A DNA stretch of 35,118 nt from Novosphingobium sp. (GTDB lineage Bacteria; Pseudomonadota; Alphaproteobacteria; Sphingomonadales; Sphingomonadaceae), in assembly GCA_004211435.1 (NCBI GenBank), contig SECS01000034.1:1-35118 (forward strand). Direction: 5' to 3'. Position numbers and translations under genes: made by a program. Below the pieces are notes generated by a model that was given only the letters and a program-made list of their open reading frames with translations, was not told the origin of the DNA and ran no database searches. Positions 23,330-31,355 of the stretch are shown piece by piece (position 1 is the first letter of the stretch; every line of letters starts with the position of its first letter).

Positions 23330-25144
23330 TCAGAATTCGGTCCAGTCCTCGTCGAAGGCGACGTTGCCCATGACCATCGGCGCCGGGGCCGCAGTGGTCC
23401 GTGCTGGCGCGGGCGCCGAGGGCGCGGCAATCGGCACGACGTTGCCCGAGCTCGTGCGGAACTGCGTGACGAGCTGGGCCAGTTGTCCCGCCTCGTCGGC
23501 CAAGCTGCGCGCGGCGGCAGTCGATTCCTCGACCATCGCAGCGTTCTGCTGGGTCATGCGGTCCATGTCGCCGACCGCCACATTGACCTGCTGGAGGTGC
23601 GTGGCCTGGGCCTGGCTGGTCGCAGCGATCGTGTCGAACATGCGATCGATCTCGCCGATGCGGCCTGCGATACCCGCGAGCAGCGCGCCGGTCTCGGCCA
23701 CGAGCTTGGCGCCGGCATCGACGTGCTGGGTGCTGTTCGAAATCAATCCCTTGATGTCATTCGCGGCGTCGGCGCTGCGCTGTGCGAGCAGACGCACCTC
23801 GTTGGCGACCACGGCGAAGCCCTTGCCCGCCTCACCCGCGCGCGCGGCTTCCACGCCGGCATTGAGCGCAAGGAGGTTGGTCTGAAACGCAATCGCGTCG
23901 ATCGTGTCGATGATGCGGGTGATCTCGCCCGAGGATTTCTCGATCTCGCCCATTGCCGAAACGGCGCGTGCGACCACGACTTCACCCTCATGCGCCTCGG
24001 TATTGGCCGTCGTGATCGAGGCGCGGATTTCCTGGGTCTTGGCCGCGGCTTCGTTCACACCCGACGTGACCTGGTTCATCGCGGCCGCGGTCTCTTCGAG
24101 GCTTGCGGCCTGGTGCTCGTTGCGTCGCGCCAGATCGTCCGAAGCCGTGCGGATCTCGGCTGCGCCCGACGATACGCCATTGGCCGTGCGCGTCACCATC
24201 TGGATGACCTGCGCGAGCTCGGCGACGGTGCGATTGTAGGCCTTGCGGATCTGCTCGTACTCGGGCGCCAGCGGCTGATCCATCCGATGGACGAGATCAC
24301 CCTCGGCCATCTTGGCCAGCGAGTCGGACAGTCCGTCGACCACCGCCGCCTGCTTCGCCGCCGAATCGCGCTGGGCAATGCCCGCTTCGCGGAACACGCC
24401 GATCGCGGCAGCCATCTGGCCGATCTCGTCGGTGCGATCGAGGCCCGAAGGCGTGCGGCTGTAGTCCCCCGCGGCCATGACCTGCATGGTCTCAGCCGTT
24501 TCGGCGAGCGGCGCGACGACGCGGGTCCGGATGAAGCGTCCGGCCAGGAAGATCGCGCCGAGGACCAGCAAGGCCAGACCGGCGATCGCCGCCAGGGCCA
24601 TTGTCACCATCCGGTCGTTCTGCGCCTGCATCGTTGCGCGGTGCTTATCCGACAGCTCGACGAGACGCTGGATGTCGGCGCGCTGCTGGTTGTAGAGCTG
24701 CTTGAGCCTGCCGTCACGGATCGCGCCCATCGCATCGCCGTCATGCCGCTTGGCAGCGGGTAGAAAATTGCTGTCGATCTCCTGCCAGAACAGGTCTGCG
24801 GACTTGATCGTGGTTTCGAGCTGCGCCCGTTCCTCGGCCGGTACTTCAGCCTGATGCCAGTAGGCCTTGCGCACTTCGTAACCGTCGCGAACGACCTGGA
24901 GCTTGGCCAACGCGGCAGAGTCCGCGCCGTCGGCGTCCTTGATCTCCTCGGCCAGCATGTAGGGCTCGACCACGAACAGCGGCGGCGGCAGCATGTCTGC
25001 CAGCAATTCGTCCTGAAGCGCGCTTTCGCGATGGATCGGGCCGCCGAAGCGGATCTGGGCGACGACCAGCGCCGCAATCGCCATGGCTACGCAGAGAAGA
25101 ACGATGAGCCCCGTCGCGCCGCGACGAACCTGATTTGCAAGCAT
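23330..25144 (-). CDS. Methyl-accepting chemotaxis protein with CheR-tether-like C-terminus
   Basis: A 604-residue chemoreceptor. TM1 (about 11-30) and TM2 (about 186-206) bracket a helical periplasmic sensor domain of about 150 residues. HAMP (RVVAPLAETAETMQVMAAGD) follows, then a second linker/HAMP-like repeat (DGLSDSLAKMAEGDLVHRMD). The coiled-coil signalling domain carries the hairpin tip EITRIIDTIDAIAFQTNLLALNAGVEAARAGE. It ends after a Pro/Ala linker in DEDWTEF, which fits the xWxxF pentapeptide that tethers CheR/CheB. No che genes are near. Start at ATG 25144; its ribosome-binding site is poor. Confidence 0.93.
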   Translation of the reverse strand: MLANQVRRGATGLIVLLCVAMAIAALVVAQIRFGGPIHRESALQDELLADMLPPPLFVVEPYMLAEEIKDADGADSAALAKLQVVRDGYEVRKAYWHQAEVPAEERAQLETTIKSADLFWQEIDSNFLPAAKRHDGDAMGAIRDGRLKQLYNQQRADIQRLVELSDKHRATMQAQNDRMVTMALAAIAGLALLVLGAIFLAGRFIRTRVVAPLAETAETMQVMAAGDYSRTPSGLDRTDEIGQMAAAIGVFREAGIAQRDSAAKQAAVVDGLSDSLAKMAEGDLVHRMDQPLAPEYEQIRKAYNRTVAELAQVIQMVTRTANGVSSGAAEIRTASDDLARRNEHQAASLEETAAAMNQVTSGVNEAAAKTQEIRASITTANTEAHEGEVVVARAVSAMGEIEKSSGEITRIIDTIDAIAFQTNLLALNAGVEAARAGEAGKGFAVVANEVRLLAQRSADAANDIKGLISNSTQHVDAGAKLVAETGALLAGIAGRIGEIDRMFDTIAATSQAQATHLQQVNVAVGDMDRMTQQNAAMVEESTAAARSLADEAGQLAQLVTQFRTSSGNVVPIAAPSAPAPARTTAAPAPMVMGNVAFDEDWTEF

Positions 25145-25272
25145 GACGAATCCAGTCGGCCTTGAAAGAGAATTGGCCGAATTCCTTGCCTCACAGCGGT
25201 TAAGATGTGCGTAAGACAGACCCGCGAACAAGCCGAGGTCCGCCGCCTATTTTCCGGTAATCAGATCGTCAT

Positions 25273-26589
25273 CTAGCGCTTCATCAGCCGCATTGCCGTC
25301 AGTGTCAGCGCTTCCGCCCCCGTGGCGATGACCTTGTCGGCCTCGGGTGCCCAGAACGGGCTGTGGATCGACGGCTGCGGCTTTTCGCCGCGGCGGGCGG
25401 CTGCAAGCGTCTCGGGCGGAACGCCGCCGATCCACAGGATCGTCGACTTCACATGCGCCTCGTCGGCGCGGCGATATTCGTCGAAGTCCTCGCCGCCCAT
25501 GACCGGCTGCTCGAGCACGATCACGCGCTGCGCGCCCATTTTCCCTGAAAGATCGTCAGCGATCTCACGCGCGAAGTCAGGCGAGTTGAATGTGGCGCGG
25601 GTATAGGGCTCCTTCACCGTCACGACGGGCATGCGGTCCTGGGGCAGCCCCGCGGCCATGCCCTCGCCCGCGGCGATCCGGCCGATGCCCTCGATGAGAC
25701 GCTGGCGATCCTCGTCCGAAAAGCTCCGCACGGTCAGTTCGAGCTTGGCCTCGTCGGAAATGATGTTGTGCTTCGTTCCGCCGTGAAACGAGCCGACCGT
25801 GACGACGGCCGGATCGACCGGGTTCTGTTCGCGGCTGACCAAGGTCTGCAACCGCATCACGATGGCGCTGGCCAGGACGATCGGGTCCTTGGCCTTGTGC
25901 GGGTAGGCCCCGTGCCCGCCGACACCCTTTACGATGACGTCGATCGAGTCGACGTTCGCAAGCGCCCAGCCCGGCCGCACGCCGACCGTGCCCGAAGGCA
26001 GATCGGCGCTGTCGTGGAAGGCCAGAGCATAGTCGGGCTTGGGAAAACGCGTGTAGAGCCCGTCGGCAAGCATTTCGCGCGCGCCGAGCCCCATTTCCTC
26101 GGCCGGCTGGCCGATCATGACCAAGGTGCCCGACCATTCGGCCTTGCGCGCGGCGAGCAGCCGGGCGGTCTCGATCCAGGCGGTCATGTGGGTGTCGTGG
26201 CCGCAGGCGTGCATGATCCCGCTCTCGACCCCGGCGGTAGAGGTGCCGCGCAGCTTCGAAGCGAAGGGCAGCCCGGTCTGCTCGGTGACGGGTAGCGCGT
26301 CCATGTCGGCGCGGATCAGCACGGTCGGCCCCGGTCCGTTGCGCAGGACGGCGACGAGGCCGGTCTTGCCGACCTTCTCGGTCACGGTGAAACCCGCCTT
26401 ACGCGCGGCATCGGCCATGACCTTGGCGCTGCGCACCTCCTGGAAGCTCAGCTCGGGATTGGCGTGGAGATCGCGATAGGTCGCGATCAGCCCCGGCAAG
26501 TCGGCCTGGATGCGGTCGGCGACGGTCTCGGCCTGAACGGGAAGAGCCGCGAGGAGGAGCGGCGTGGCGGTGAGGAGCGAGCGGATCAT
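25273..26589 (-). CDS. Exported M20-family amidohydrolase/peptidase
   Basis: A 438-residue zinc hydrolase of the M20/amidohydrolase (IAA/hippurate hydrolase-like) family. The signal peptide MIRSLLTATPLLLAALPVQA ends at about residue 20, so it acts in the periplasm. Metal-binding blocks are HACGHDTHM (Cys, His), GQPAEEMGLGA (the catalytic Glu and a ligand Glu), AFHDSADLPSG and the C-terminal GGEDFDEY. Family members remove acyl groups from N-acyl amino acids or conjugates; the substrate here is unknown. Start ATG 26589 is the first Met of the signal peptide. It stands alone between the MCP and tRNA-Leu. Confidence 0.93.
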   Translation of the reverse strand: MIRSLLTATPLLLAALPVQAETVADRIQADLPGLIATYRDLHANPELSFQEVRSAKVMADAARKAGFTVTEKVGKTGLVAVLRNGPGPTVLIRADMDALPVTEQTGLPFASKLRGTSTAGVESGIMHACGHDTHMTAWIETARLLAARKAEWSGTLVMIGQPAEEMGLGAREMLADGLYTRFPKPDYALAFHDSADLPSGTVGVRPGWALANVDSIDVIVKGVGGHGAYPHKAKDPIVLASAIVMRLQTLVSREQNPVDPAVVTVGSFHGGTKHNIISDEAKLELTVRSFSDEDRQRLIEGIGRIAAGEGMAAGLPQDRMPVVTVKEPYTRATFNSPDFAREIADDLSGKMGAQRVIVLEQPVMGGEDFDEYRRADEAHVKSTILWIGGVPPETLAAARRGEKPQPSIHSPFWAPEADKVIATGAEALTLTAMRLMKR

Positions 26590-26645
26590 GCGCTCAGCCT
26601 ATGCCAGCGCTCGCGCAGCCGCAATCGCGCTGATCGCCGATATCC

Positions 26646-26729
26646 TGGTGCCCCTGGCCCGACTCGAACGGGCACGCCTTGCGACAAACGATTTTGAGTC
26701 GTTCGCGTCTACCATTCCGCCACAGGGGC
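26646..26729 (-). tRNA. tRNA-Leu (anticodon CAA)
   Basis: On the minus strand the acceptor GCCCCTG pairs with CAGGGGC, the anticodon stem is AACGA/TCGTT with loop CTCAAAA (anticodon CAA), and the variable arm (TGTCGCAAGGCG) is long, as in leucine tRNAs. The T-arm is GCCCG-TTCGAGT-CGGGC and the CCA is encoded. It reads UUG. Confidence 0.97.
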
Positions 26730-26766
26730 AGCGGGAGCCCGGCGATAGCCGGGCTCGTCGAGCGCA

Positions 26767-27591
26767 TCAACCGGCCTTGAGCGCGCCCGCAAGAATCTTG
26801 TGCAACCTCGAATGCAGCGCGTCGTTGCCCGCGAGGACTTCGGTGTCGCAGATCGCCTGCGAACGCCCCTTGAAGTCCGAAACGAAACCGCCTGCCTCGC
26901 GCACGAGCAGGCAGCCCGCAGCGGTATCCCACGAATGCAGGCCCGATTCCCAGAAACCCTCGAAGCGGCCCGATGCGACCCAGGCGAGATCGAGCGAGGC
27001 GACGCCGAAGCGGCGGATCCCGGCGACCTGCGGGCCGAGCGCGAGGTAGATCTTGGTCCACTCGGCAATGTTGCCACGGCCCATGAAGGGGATGCCCGTG
27101 GCGATCAGGCTCTCATCGAGATGACGGCGGCCCGAAACGCGCAGGCGCTTGTCCTGCAGCCAGGCGCCGCGGCTCTTCTCGGCCCAATAGGATTCGTCGG
27201 TGATCGGCTGATAGACCAGCCCGGCCGTGACCTCGCCCCAGCCCGATCCGTCGAGCTTGGGTTCCTGCACCGCAATCGAGATCGCGAAGTGCGGGATGCC
27301 GTGGAGGAAGTTCGAGGTGCCGTCGAGCGGATCGATGATGAAGCGCGGCTTGCCGGGCTGCCCCTCGATCTCGCCGGCTTCCTCGAACAGGAAACCCCAA
27401 TCGGGCCGTGCCGCACGCAGCTCGTCCCAGAGCGTGCGCTCGGCCTGTTGATCGGCCTTCGAGACGAAGTCCGCCGGCCCCTTGCGCGAGACCTGGAGGT
27501 GTTCGATCTCGCCGAAATCGCGACGGAGGCGCTGCCCGGCCTTGCGGGCTGCCTTTTCCATCACGCGGATCAGACCTGAAATTGCCGTCAT
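26767..27591 (-). CDS. Inositol monophosphatase family protein (SuhB-like)
   Basis: A 274-residue Mg2+-dependent phosphatase of the inositol monophosphatase fold. Metal ligands are recognisable: Glu70-Glu71 (FEEAGE), Asp87 and Asp90 in DPLDGTSNF, and Asp222 in WDTAAG, the standard IMPase set. Members hydrolyse inositol-1-phosphate and similar sugar phosphates; SuhB also affects ribosome biogenesis in E. coli. It starts 7 bases after the efp stop, so the two form an operon. Its product could process inositol released from phytate, but no link to the distant phytase is shown. Confidence 0.92.
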   Translation of the reverse strand: MTAISGLIRVMEKAARKAGQRLRRDFGEIEHLQVSRKGPADFVSKADQQAERTLWDELRAARPDWGFLFEEAGEIEGQPGKPRFIIDPLDGTSNFLHGIPHFAISIAVQEPKLDGSGWGEVTAGLVYQPITDESYWAEKSRGAWLQDKRLRVSGRRHLDESLIATGIPFMGRGNIAEWTKIYLALGPQVAGIRRFGVASLDLAWVASGRFEGFWESGLHSWDTAAGCLLVREAGGFVSDFKGRSQAICDTEVLAGNDALHSRLHKILAGALKAG

Positions 27592-27598
27592 GGTGTGA

Positions 27599-28162
27599 TC
27601 AGCCCACCTTGCCGACGTAGGTTCGCTCGTAGACGTCCACGATGATCCGCGTGCCGCTGCCGATGTGCGGCGGCACCATCACACGCACGCCGTTGTCGAG
27701 CACGGCGGGCTTGTAGCTCGAAGAAGCGGTCTGGCCCTTCACCACGGCGTCGGCCTCGACGATCGTGGCTTCGACCTGGTCGGGCAGCTGCACCGAGATC
27801 GGGCGCTCTTCCCACATTTCGAGCAGCACTTCCATGCCGTCCTGGAGGAAGGCCGCGGCATCGCCGAGCAGGTCCGACGGCAGGGTGATCTGGTCGTAGG
27901 TGTCCTTGTCCATGAACACGAGGTCGTCGCCCTCGGCATAGAGGTACTGGAAGTCCTTGGTGTCGAGGCGCACGCGCTCGACCGTGTCGGCGCTGCGGAA
28001 GCGGACATTGGTCTTGCGGCCGTCGATCAGGTTCTTCATCTCGACCTGCATGAAGGCGCCGCCCTTGCCGGGCTGGGTGTGCTGCGTCTTGGCAACCTTC
28101 CAGATGCCCTTTTCGTATTCCAGGATGTTGCCGGGACGAATGTCGACGCCGCTGATCTTCAT
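27599..28162 (-). CDS. efp: Elongation factor P
   Basis: EF-P, 187 residues, the translation factor that relieves ribosome stalling at polyproline. The KOW-like N-terminal domain ([25 protein letters not shown]) leads into TQPGKGGAF, whose Lys33 is at the tip residue that is modified in many bacteria. OB domains II and III follow; the C-terminal block is [18 protein letters not shown]. Length and order are canonical. ATG 28162 is preceded by AGAGG. A strong G/C hairpin lies 31-49 bases upstream in its leader. No epmA/epmB or earP is in the window, so the modification route is unknown. First gene of the efp-IMPase operon. Confidence 0.98.
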   Translation of the reverse strand: MKISGVDIRPGNILEYEKGIWKVAKTQHTQPGKGGAFMQVEMKNLIDGRKTNVRFRSADTVERVRLDTKDFQYLYAEGDDLVFMDKDTYDQITLPSDLLGDAAAFLQDGMEVLLEMWEERPISVQLPDQVEATIVEADAVVKGQTASSSYKPAVLDNGVRVMVPPHIGSGTRIIVDVYERTYVGKVG

Positions 28163-28192
28163 GGGAGTGCCTCTGATGCGAAAGAGCGAAAG

Positions 28193-28211
28193 GGGGGCGT
28201 GGTCCGCCCCC
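28193..28211. other. Stem-loop in the efp leader
   Basis: GGGGGCG (28193-28199) pairs with CGCCCCC (28205-28211) around TGGTC, 31-49 bases upstream of the efp ATG. On the efp strand it is followed by CTTTCGCTCTTTCG. It could be an attenuator or a remnant terminator. Confidence 0.4.
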
Positions 28212-28283
28212 TCGGAAAAGCGGCCCCTTAGCGTGCGCCCTGCGATATGGCAATCACGCTGCGACGGTGGTAGCGCTCGCGGC

Positions 28284-28670
28284 ATGAAACGCGCGCTTCC
28301 CGTTCTCGCTCTCACCTTTCTCGCCACGCCCGCACTGGCTGTTCCGGGGGGAGAGATCGGCTCCCTGCAACTGGGCCGCTATACCTGCGAACTGCCCGGC
28401 GACGCGCTCGGTCCGCGCGGCGAGGTCCGGCCGGACGAGGATTTCGCGATCATCTTCGGCTCGCGATACGAGGCGAATGACGTGCGCGGCACCTACCTGC
28501 TGACCGGCGATCAGATCGTCTTCACCAGCGGCCCGCGCAAGGGCGAGCGCTATCACCGCATTACCCAGGGCTTCCTGCGTCGCCAGAATGCCGACGGCAG
28601 CGACGGCGACCTGCGCTGCGTGGTCGCCAACCGCACCAACACCTTCCCCGACATTCCCGGCGCGCAGTGA
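28284..28670 (+). CDS. Small exported hypothetical protein
   Basis: A 128-residue protein with a clear signal peptide ([19 protein letters not shown]), so periplasmic. The mature part is short and beta-rich, with two cysteines (RYTCELP and DLRCVVA) that could pair, and motifs [19 protein letters not shown] and [20 protein letters not shown]. It resembles the small elongation-factor-P-adjacent hypotheticals in other sphingomonads by position only, and I do not recognise a family. ATG 28284 is the first Met of the signal. Divergent from efp. Confidence 0.8.
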   Translation: MKRALPVLALTFLATPALAVPGGEIGSLQLGRYTCELPGDALGPRGEVRPDEDFAIIFGSRYEANDVRGTYLLTGDQIVFTSGPRKGERYHRITQGFLRRQNADGSDGDLRCVVANRTNTFPDIPGAQ

Positions 28671-28689
28671 GCCGAGGGCGCGCATAAAA

Positions 28690-28709
28690 TTACGACAGGT
28701 CTGTCGTAA
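28690..28709. promoter_or_regulatory. Perfect 20-bp inverted-repeat operator
   Basis: TTACGACAG-GT-CTGTCGTAA is a perfect inverted repeat with 9-bp arms and a 2-bp spacer, 60 bases before the SDR start. TTGACC (28716-28721) lies just downstream. Its size is typical of TetR/FadR-type operators. No regulator gene is next to it, so the binding protein is encoded elsewhere. Confidence 0.7.
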
Positions 28710-28768
28710 AACCTCTTGACCTCACCCGGTCTCGGCGTGCCAATGCACGTCGATCGAAGGAGGATGGG

Positions 28769-29581
28769 ATGGATCTGGGACTGACGGGCAAGGTCGCCAT
28801 CGTGACCGCGGCGACGGCGAACATCGGCCGTGGCATCGCGCTGGAATTGGCAGCCGAAGGCGCCAGGGTCGTGGTCGTCGGCCGCGATGCCGAAGCCGGG
28901 GCGCGCACCGTGGCAGCGGCCAAGGCTCGTGGCGCGCAGGACGCGGTGTTCGTCGCGGCCGATCTGCTCGACAAGGCCGCGCCGCAACGCATCGTCACGG
29001 CGGCCGAGGAACTCGGGCCGGTCGAGATCCTGGTGAACAATGTCGGCGGCAACGTCGATCAGGGCTTCTTCGTCGACTCCGATCCCGACAAGTGGGCGGG
29101 CGACATCGATCTCAACTTCGGGACGGTGCTGCGGATGACCCACGCGGTCCTGCCCGGCATGATCGCGCGCAAGCGCGGTGCCATCGTCAATGTCGGCTCG
29201 ACCGCAGGGCTCGTCGGCGACTACATGCTGCCGGTCTACTCCGCCGCCAAGGGCGCGGTGCACAGTTTCACCGTGGTCCTGGCGAAAGAGGTCGGCCAGC
29301 ACGGCATCCGCGTCAATGCGATCGCGCCCTACGCGACCTTCGCCACGGATCCGGCCGCCTTCAGCAAGGGCAGTCGCTTCAATCCTGAAAACGGGTTGTT
29401 CGCCAAAGGCCTGGCCAGCGTAAGTGAGGCGGATCGCGCGATCCGCCAGCGGCGTACCTTCGTCGGCCGGCCTTTCGCCACGCCCGAGGAGATGTCCGCG
29501 GTGGTCGCGCTGCTCGCCTCCGACCGTGCGAGCTTCGTCACCGGCCAGGTCTGGCCGGTCGACGGCGGTTCGCTGATGTAG
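28769..29581 (+). CDS. SDR-family oxidoreductase with atypical glycine motif
   Basis: A 270-residue short-chain dehydrogenase. The usual TGxxxGxG at residues 13-20 is TAATANIG here: the first Gly is Ala14 and the second is Asn18. The rest is normal: NNVGG (90-94), Asn116, Ser144, Tyr157 and Lys161 (YSAAK), ending FVTGQVWPVDGGSLM. It may still bind NAD(P) but with altered specificity. AAGGAGG lies just upstream of ATG 28769. It is followed 25 bases later by the SnoaL-like gene, and both lie behind the 28690 operator, so they probably work on one hydroxyacyl or steroid-like substrate. Confidence 0.9.
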   Translation: MDLGLTGKVAIVTAATANIGRGIALELAAEGARVVVVGRDAEAGARTVAAAKARGAQDAVFVAADLLDKAAPQRIVTAAEELGPVEILVNNVGGNVDQGFFVDSDPDKWAGDIDLNFGTVLRMTHAVLPGMIARKRGAIVNVGSTAGLVGDYMLPVYSAAKGAVHSFTVVLAKEVGQHGIRVNAIAPYATFATDPAAFSKGSRFNPENGLFAKGLASVSEADRAIRQRRTFVGRPFATPEEMSAVVALLASDRASFVTGQVWPVDGGSLM

Positions 29582-29606
29582 CATCACGAAAAAAGGGAGA
29601 GAAACG

Positions 29607-30140
29607 ATGGCGATAGACGAAACCGCACTGCAACGCCTGCTCGACAAGGACGCGATCCGCGATCTCGTGCTCCACTATTCGCGCGCGATCGATCGCAAGG
29701 ACGTGGAACTGCTGCGCGACCTCTACACCGAGGATGCAACCGACACGCATGGCACCAGCTTCGACGGTCCGGCGGACAAATATTGCGACTTCATCGCCGC
29801 CGCCCTCCCCTACATGAACTACTCGGGCCACCACGTCTGCAACCACATGGTCAGCGTCGAGGGGGACGAAGGCAACGGCGAGGTCTATGCCATCGCCATC
29901 CACTATATCCCCGACCAGAAGAACCCCGGCGCGATGATCGAGGATTTCATGGCCGTGCGCTACATCGACAACTACCGTCGCTGCGCCGACGGCCAATGGC
30001 GTTTCGCCAAGCGCGTGGTGACCTACGACCTGCACCTGACGCGCCCGTTCGACGGCGATGGCCTGCTCGGCAGCAGCCCGGTCGATCCGAGCTACGACGA
30101 GCTCAAGCAACGCTTCTTCCAGCGCGGTCCGCGCGCCTAG
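29607..30140 (+). CDS. SnoaL-like/NTF2-fold protein
   Basis: A 177-residue NTF2-like (SnoaL-type, PF13577) protein. The N-terminus DKDAIRDLVLHYSRAIDRKDVELLRDLYTEDA is the typical helix pair that opens this fold, followed by the conical beta-sheet segment (YIDNYRRCADGQWRFAKRVV). Members are dehydratases, isomerases or ligand carriers in aromatic and steroid catabolism. The pocket residues here (His73-His76 in SGHHVCNHM, Asp and Tyr) do not give the reaction. GGGAGAG is upstream of ATG 29607. Co-transcribed with the preceding SDR. Confidence 0.87.
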   Translation: MAIDETALQRLLDKDAIRDLVLHYSRAIDRKDVELLRDLYTEDATDTHGTSFDGPADKYCDFIAAALPYMNYSGHHVCNHMVSVEGDEGNGEVYAIAIHYIPDQKNPGAMIEDFMAVRYIDNYRRCADGQWRFAKRVVTYDLHLTRPFDGDGLLGSSPVDPSYDELKQRFFQRGPRA

Positions 30141-30446
30141 AACCGGATTCTCTCGGGCCGGGACGGAGCGCGATCGGGCGATTCTTGACGTCATGACGAC
30201 TCCGCGCCGGCTCGGTTCATCGCAAGTTGCGCTCGCACGACCCGCACCGCGACCATGGTTGCGGGGAGCGTTCATCTGCCCGCAAGGTTGCGCTGAACAC
30301 GCAGGTTCCAGTGCGATCACACGCCGCACGAAGAAGCCAGATTGGAGAGGGTTCTGACAGCTGAACACACCACCGAGAGGATGGCAGTCGGACGAGAAGC
30401 TGCGCTCACGCAGGCCCCCACTGGCCGAGTTTGAAGGAGCACCACT
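30141..30446. other. 306-base intergenic region with repeat motifs before the OmpA-family gene
   Basis: No coding signal. Present are an 8-base palindrome TGACGTCA (30186-30193) and a direct repeat of GTTCATC...GCAAG-TTGCGCT (30215-30233 and 30270-30294, the second with six extra bases). The second copy also forms an inverted repeat GTTCA...TGAAC (30270-30298), and TGAACAC recurs near 30363. These may regulate the OmpA-like gene. Confidence 0.55.
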
Positions 30447-31319
30447 ATGACCGTCATGTCCAAGACCCCGAAACTTCTCTTCGCCGCCACTCTGCTCGCC
30501 GGCACGGCCTCGGCCGTCATCGCCCAGCCCGCGAGCTCGCCCGAGGCCGAGCTCACCGCGACGGTGACCGACGACGCCGCCCCCGCCCAGATGACCAAGG
30601 GCCCCGACATCGAGGGCTTCATCTCGGCACGCAGCGACAACCGCATCCAGGTCACCAGCGCTGGCGGCACCAACACCGTCGTCACCGTCACCGACACCAC
30701 CCGCATCAAGTCGAGCGGCGGCTTCCTGGGCATGGCCAGCAACAAGCTTGCCGCGGATTCGCTGCTCAACGGCCTGCCCGTGAGCATCAAGACGCTGCAG
30801 GGCGGCGGCAGCCTTGTCGCGAGCCAGATCTCGCTCAAGAACAAGGACCTCAAGACCGCGGCGATGATCCGCAACGGCACCGACCAGCGCTTCGCCGAGC
30901 AGACCGCCGCGACCGAGGCTCTGCGCGGCCGCATGGCGGACATCGACCAGTACAACATCAAGGCCACCACCAACGTCAACTTCGACACCGGCAAGGCCTT
31001 GCTGTCCGACCAGGCGAAGAACGATCTCTGCGCCGCGGCCACCCAGGCCGAGGGCCAAAAGAACGCGATGCTGCTGGTCGTCGGCTATACCGACTCGACG
31101 GGTAGCGAGGAGATCAACCAGGAACTCAGCGAGAAGCGCGCGGGCCGCGTGGTGAACTATCTTCAGCAGGTCTGCGGCTGGAAGCCTTACCGGATGCTGA
31201 CCCCCACGGGCATGGCGACGGCCGATCCGCTGGCGGACAACACGACCACCGAAGGCAAGGCGCAGAACCGCCGCGTCGCGGTGAACGTCCTCGTCAGCAA
31301 GGCTGCCGAAGGCCTCTAG
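30447..31319 (+). CDS. OmpA-family outer-membrane/cell-envelope protein
   Basis: A 290-residue exported protein. The signal peptide runs to about residue 26 (LLFAATLLAGTASAVIAQ). A central soluble beta region (about 50-140; PDIEGFISARSDNRIQVTSA) looks like a small DUF5666-like domain rather than the classical eight-stranded OmpA barrel. The C-terminal OmpA domain (about 165-285) starts at VNFDTGKALLSDQAKNDL and has GYTDSTGSEEINQELSEKRA and GKAQNRRVAVNV, the blocks that bind peptidoglycan diaminopimelate. So it probably tethers an envelope component to the cell wall. GAAGGAG is 8 bases before ATG 30447. Downstream is a hairpin. Confidence 0.9.
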   Translation: MTVMSKTPKLLFAATLLAGTASAVIAQPASSPEAELTATVTDDAAPAQMTKGPDIEGFISARSDNRIQVTSAGGTNTVVTVTDTTRIKSSGGFLGMASNKLAADSLLNGLPVSIKTLQGGGSLVASQISLKNKDLKTAAMIRNGTDQRFAEQTAATEALRGRMADIDQYNIKATTNVNFDTGKALLSDQAKNDLCAAATQAEGQKNAMLLVVGYTDSTGSEEINQELSEKRAGRVVNYLQQVCGWKPYRMLTPTGMATADPLADNTTTEGKAQNRRVAVNVLVSKAAEGL

Positions 31320-31325
31320 GACGTT

Positions 31326-31349
31326 CGGGGTGGGCTTAGGCTCACCCCG
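31326..31349. terminator. Bidirectional terminator-like hairpin
   Basis: CGGGGTGGGC (31326-31335) pairs with GCTCACCCCG (31340-31349) around a TTAG loop, nine Watson-Crick pairs and one G-T pair. It sits in the 36-base gap between two convergent stop codons. No clear T-run on either side. Confidence 0.6.
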
Positions 31350-31355
31350 TCCTCT

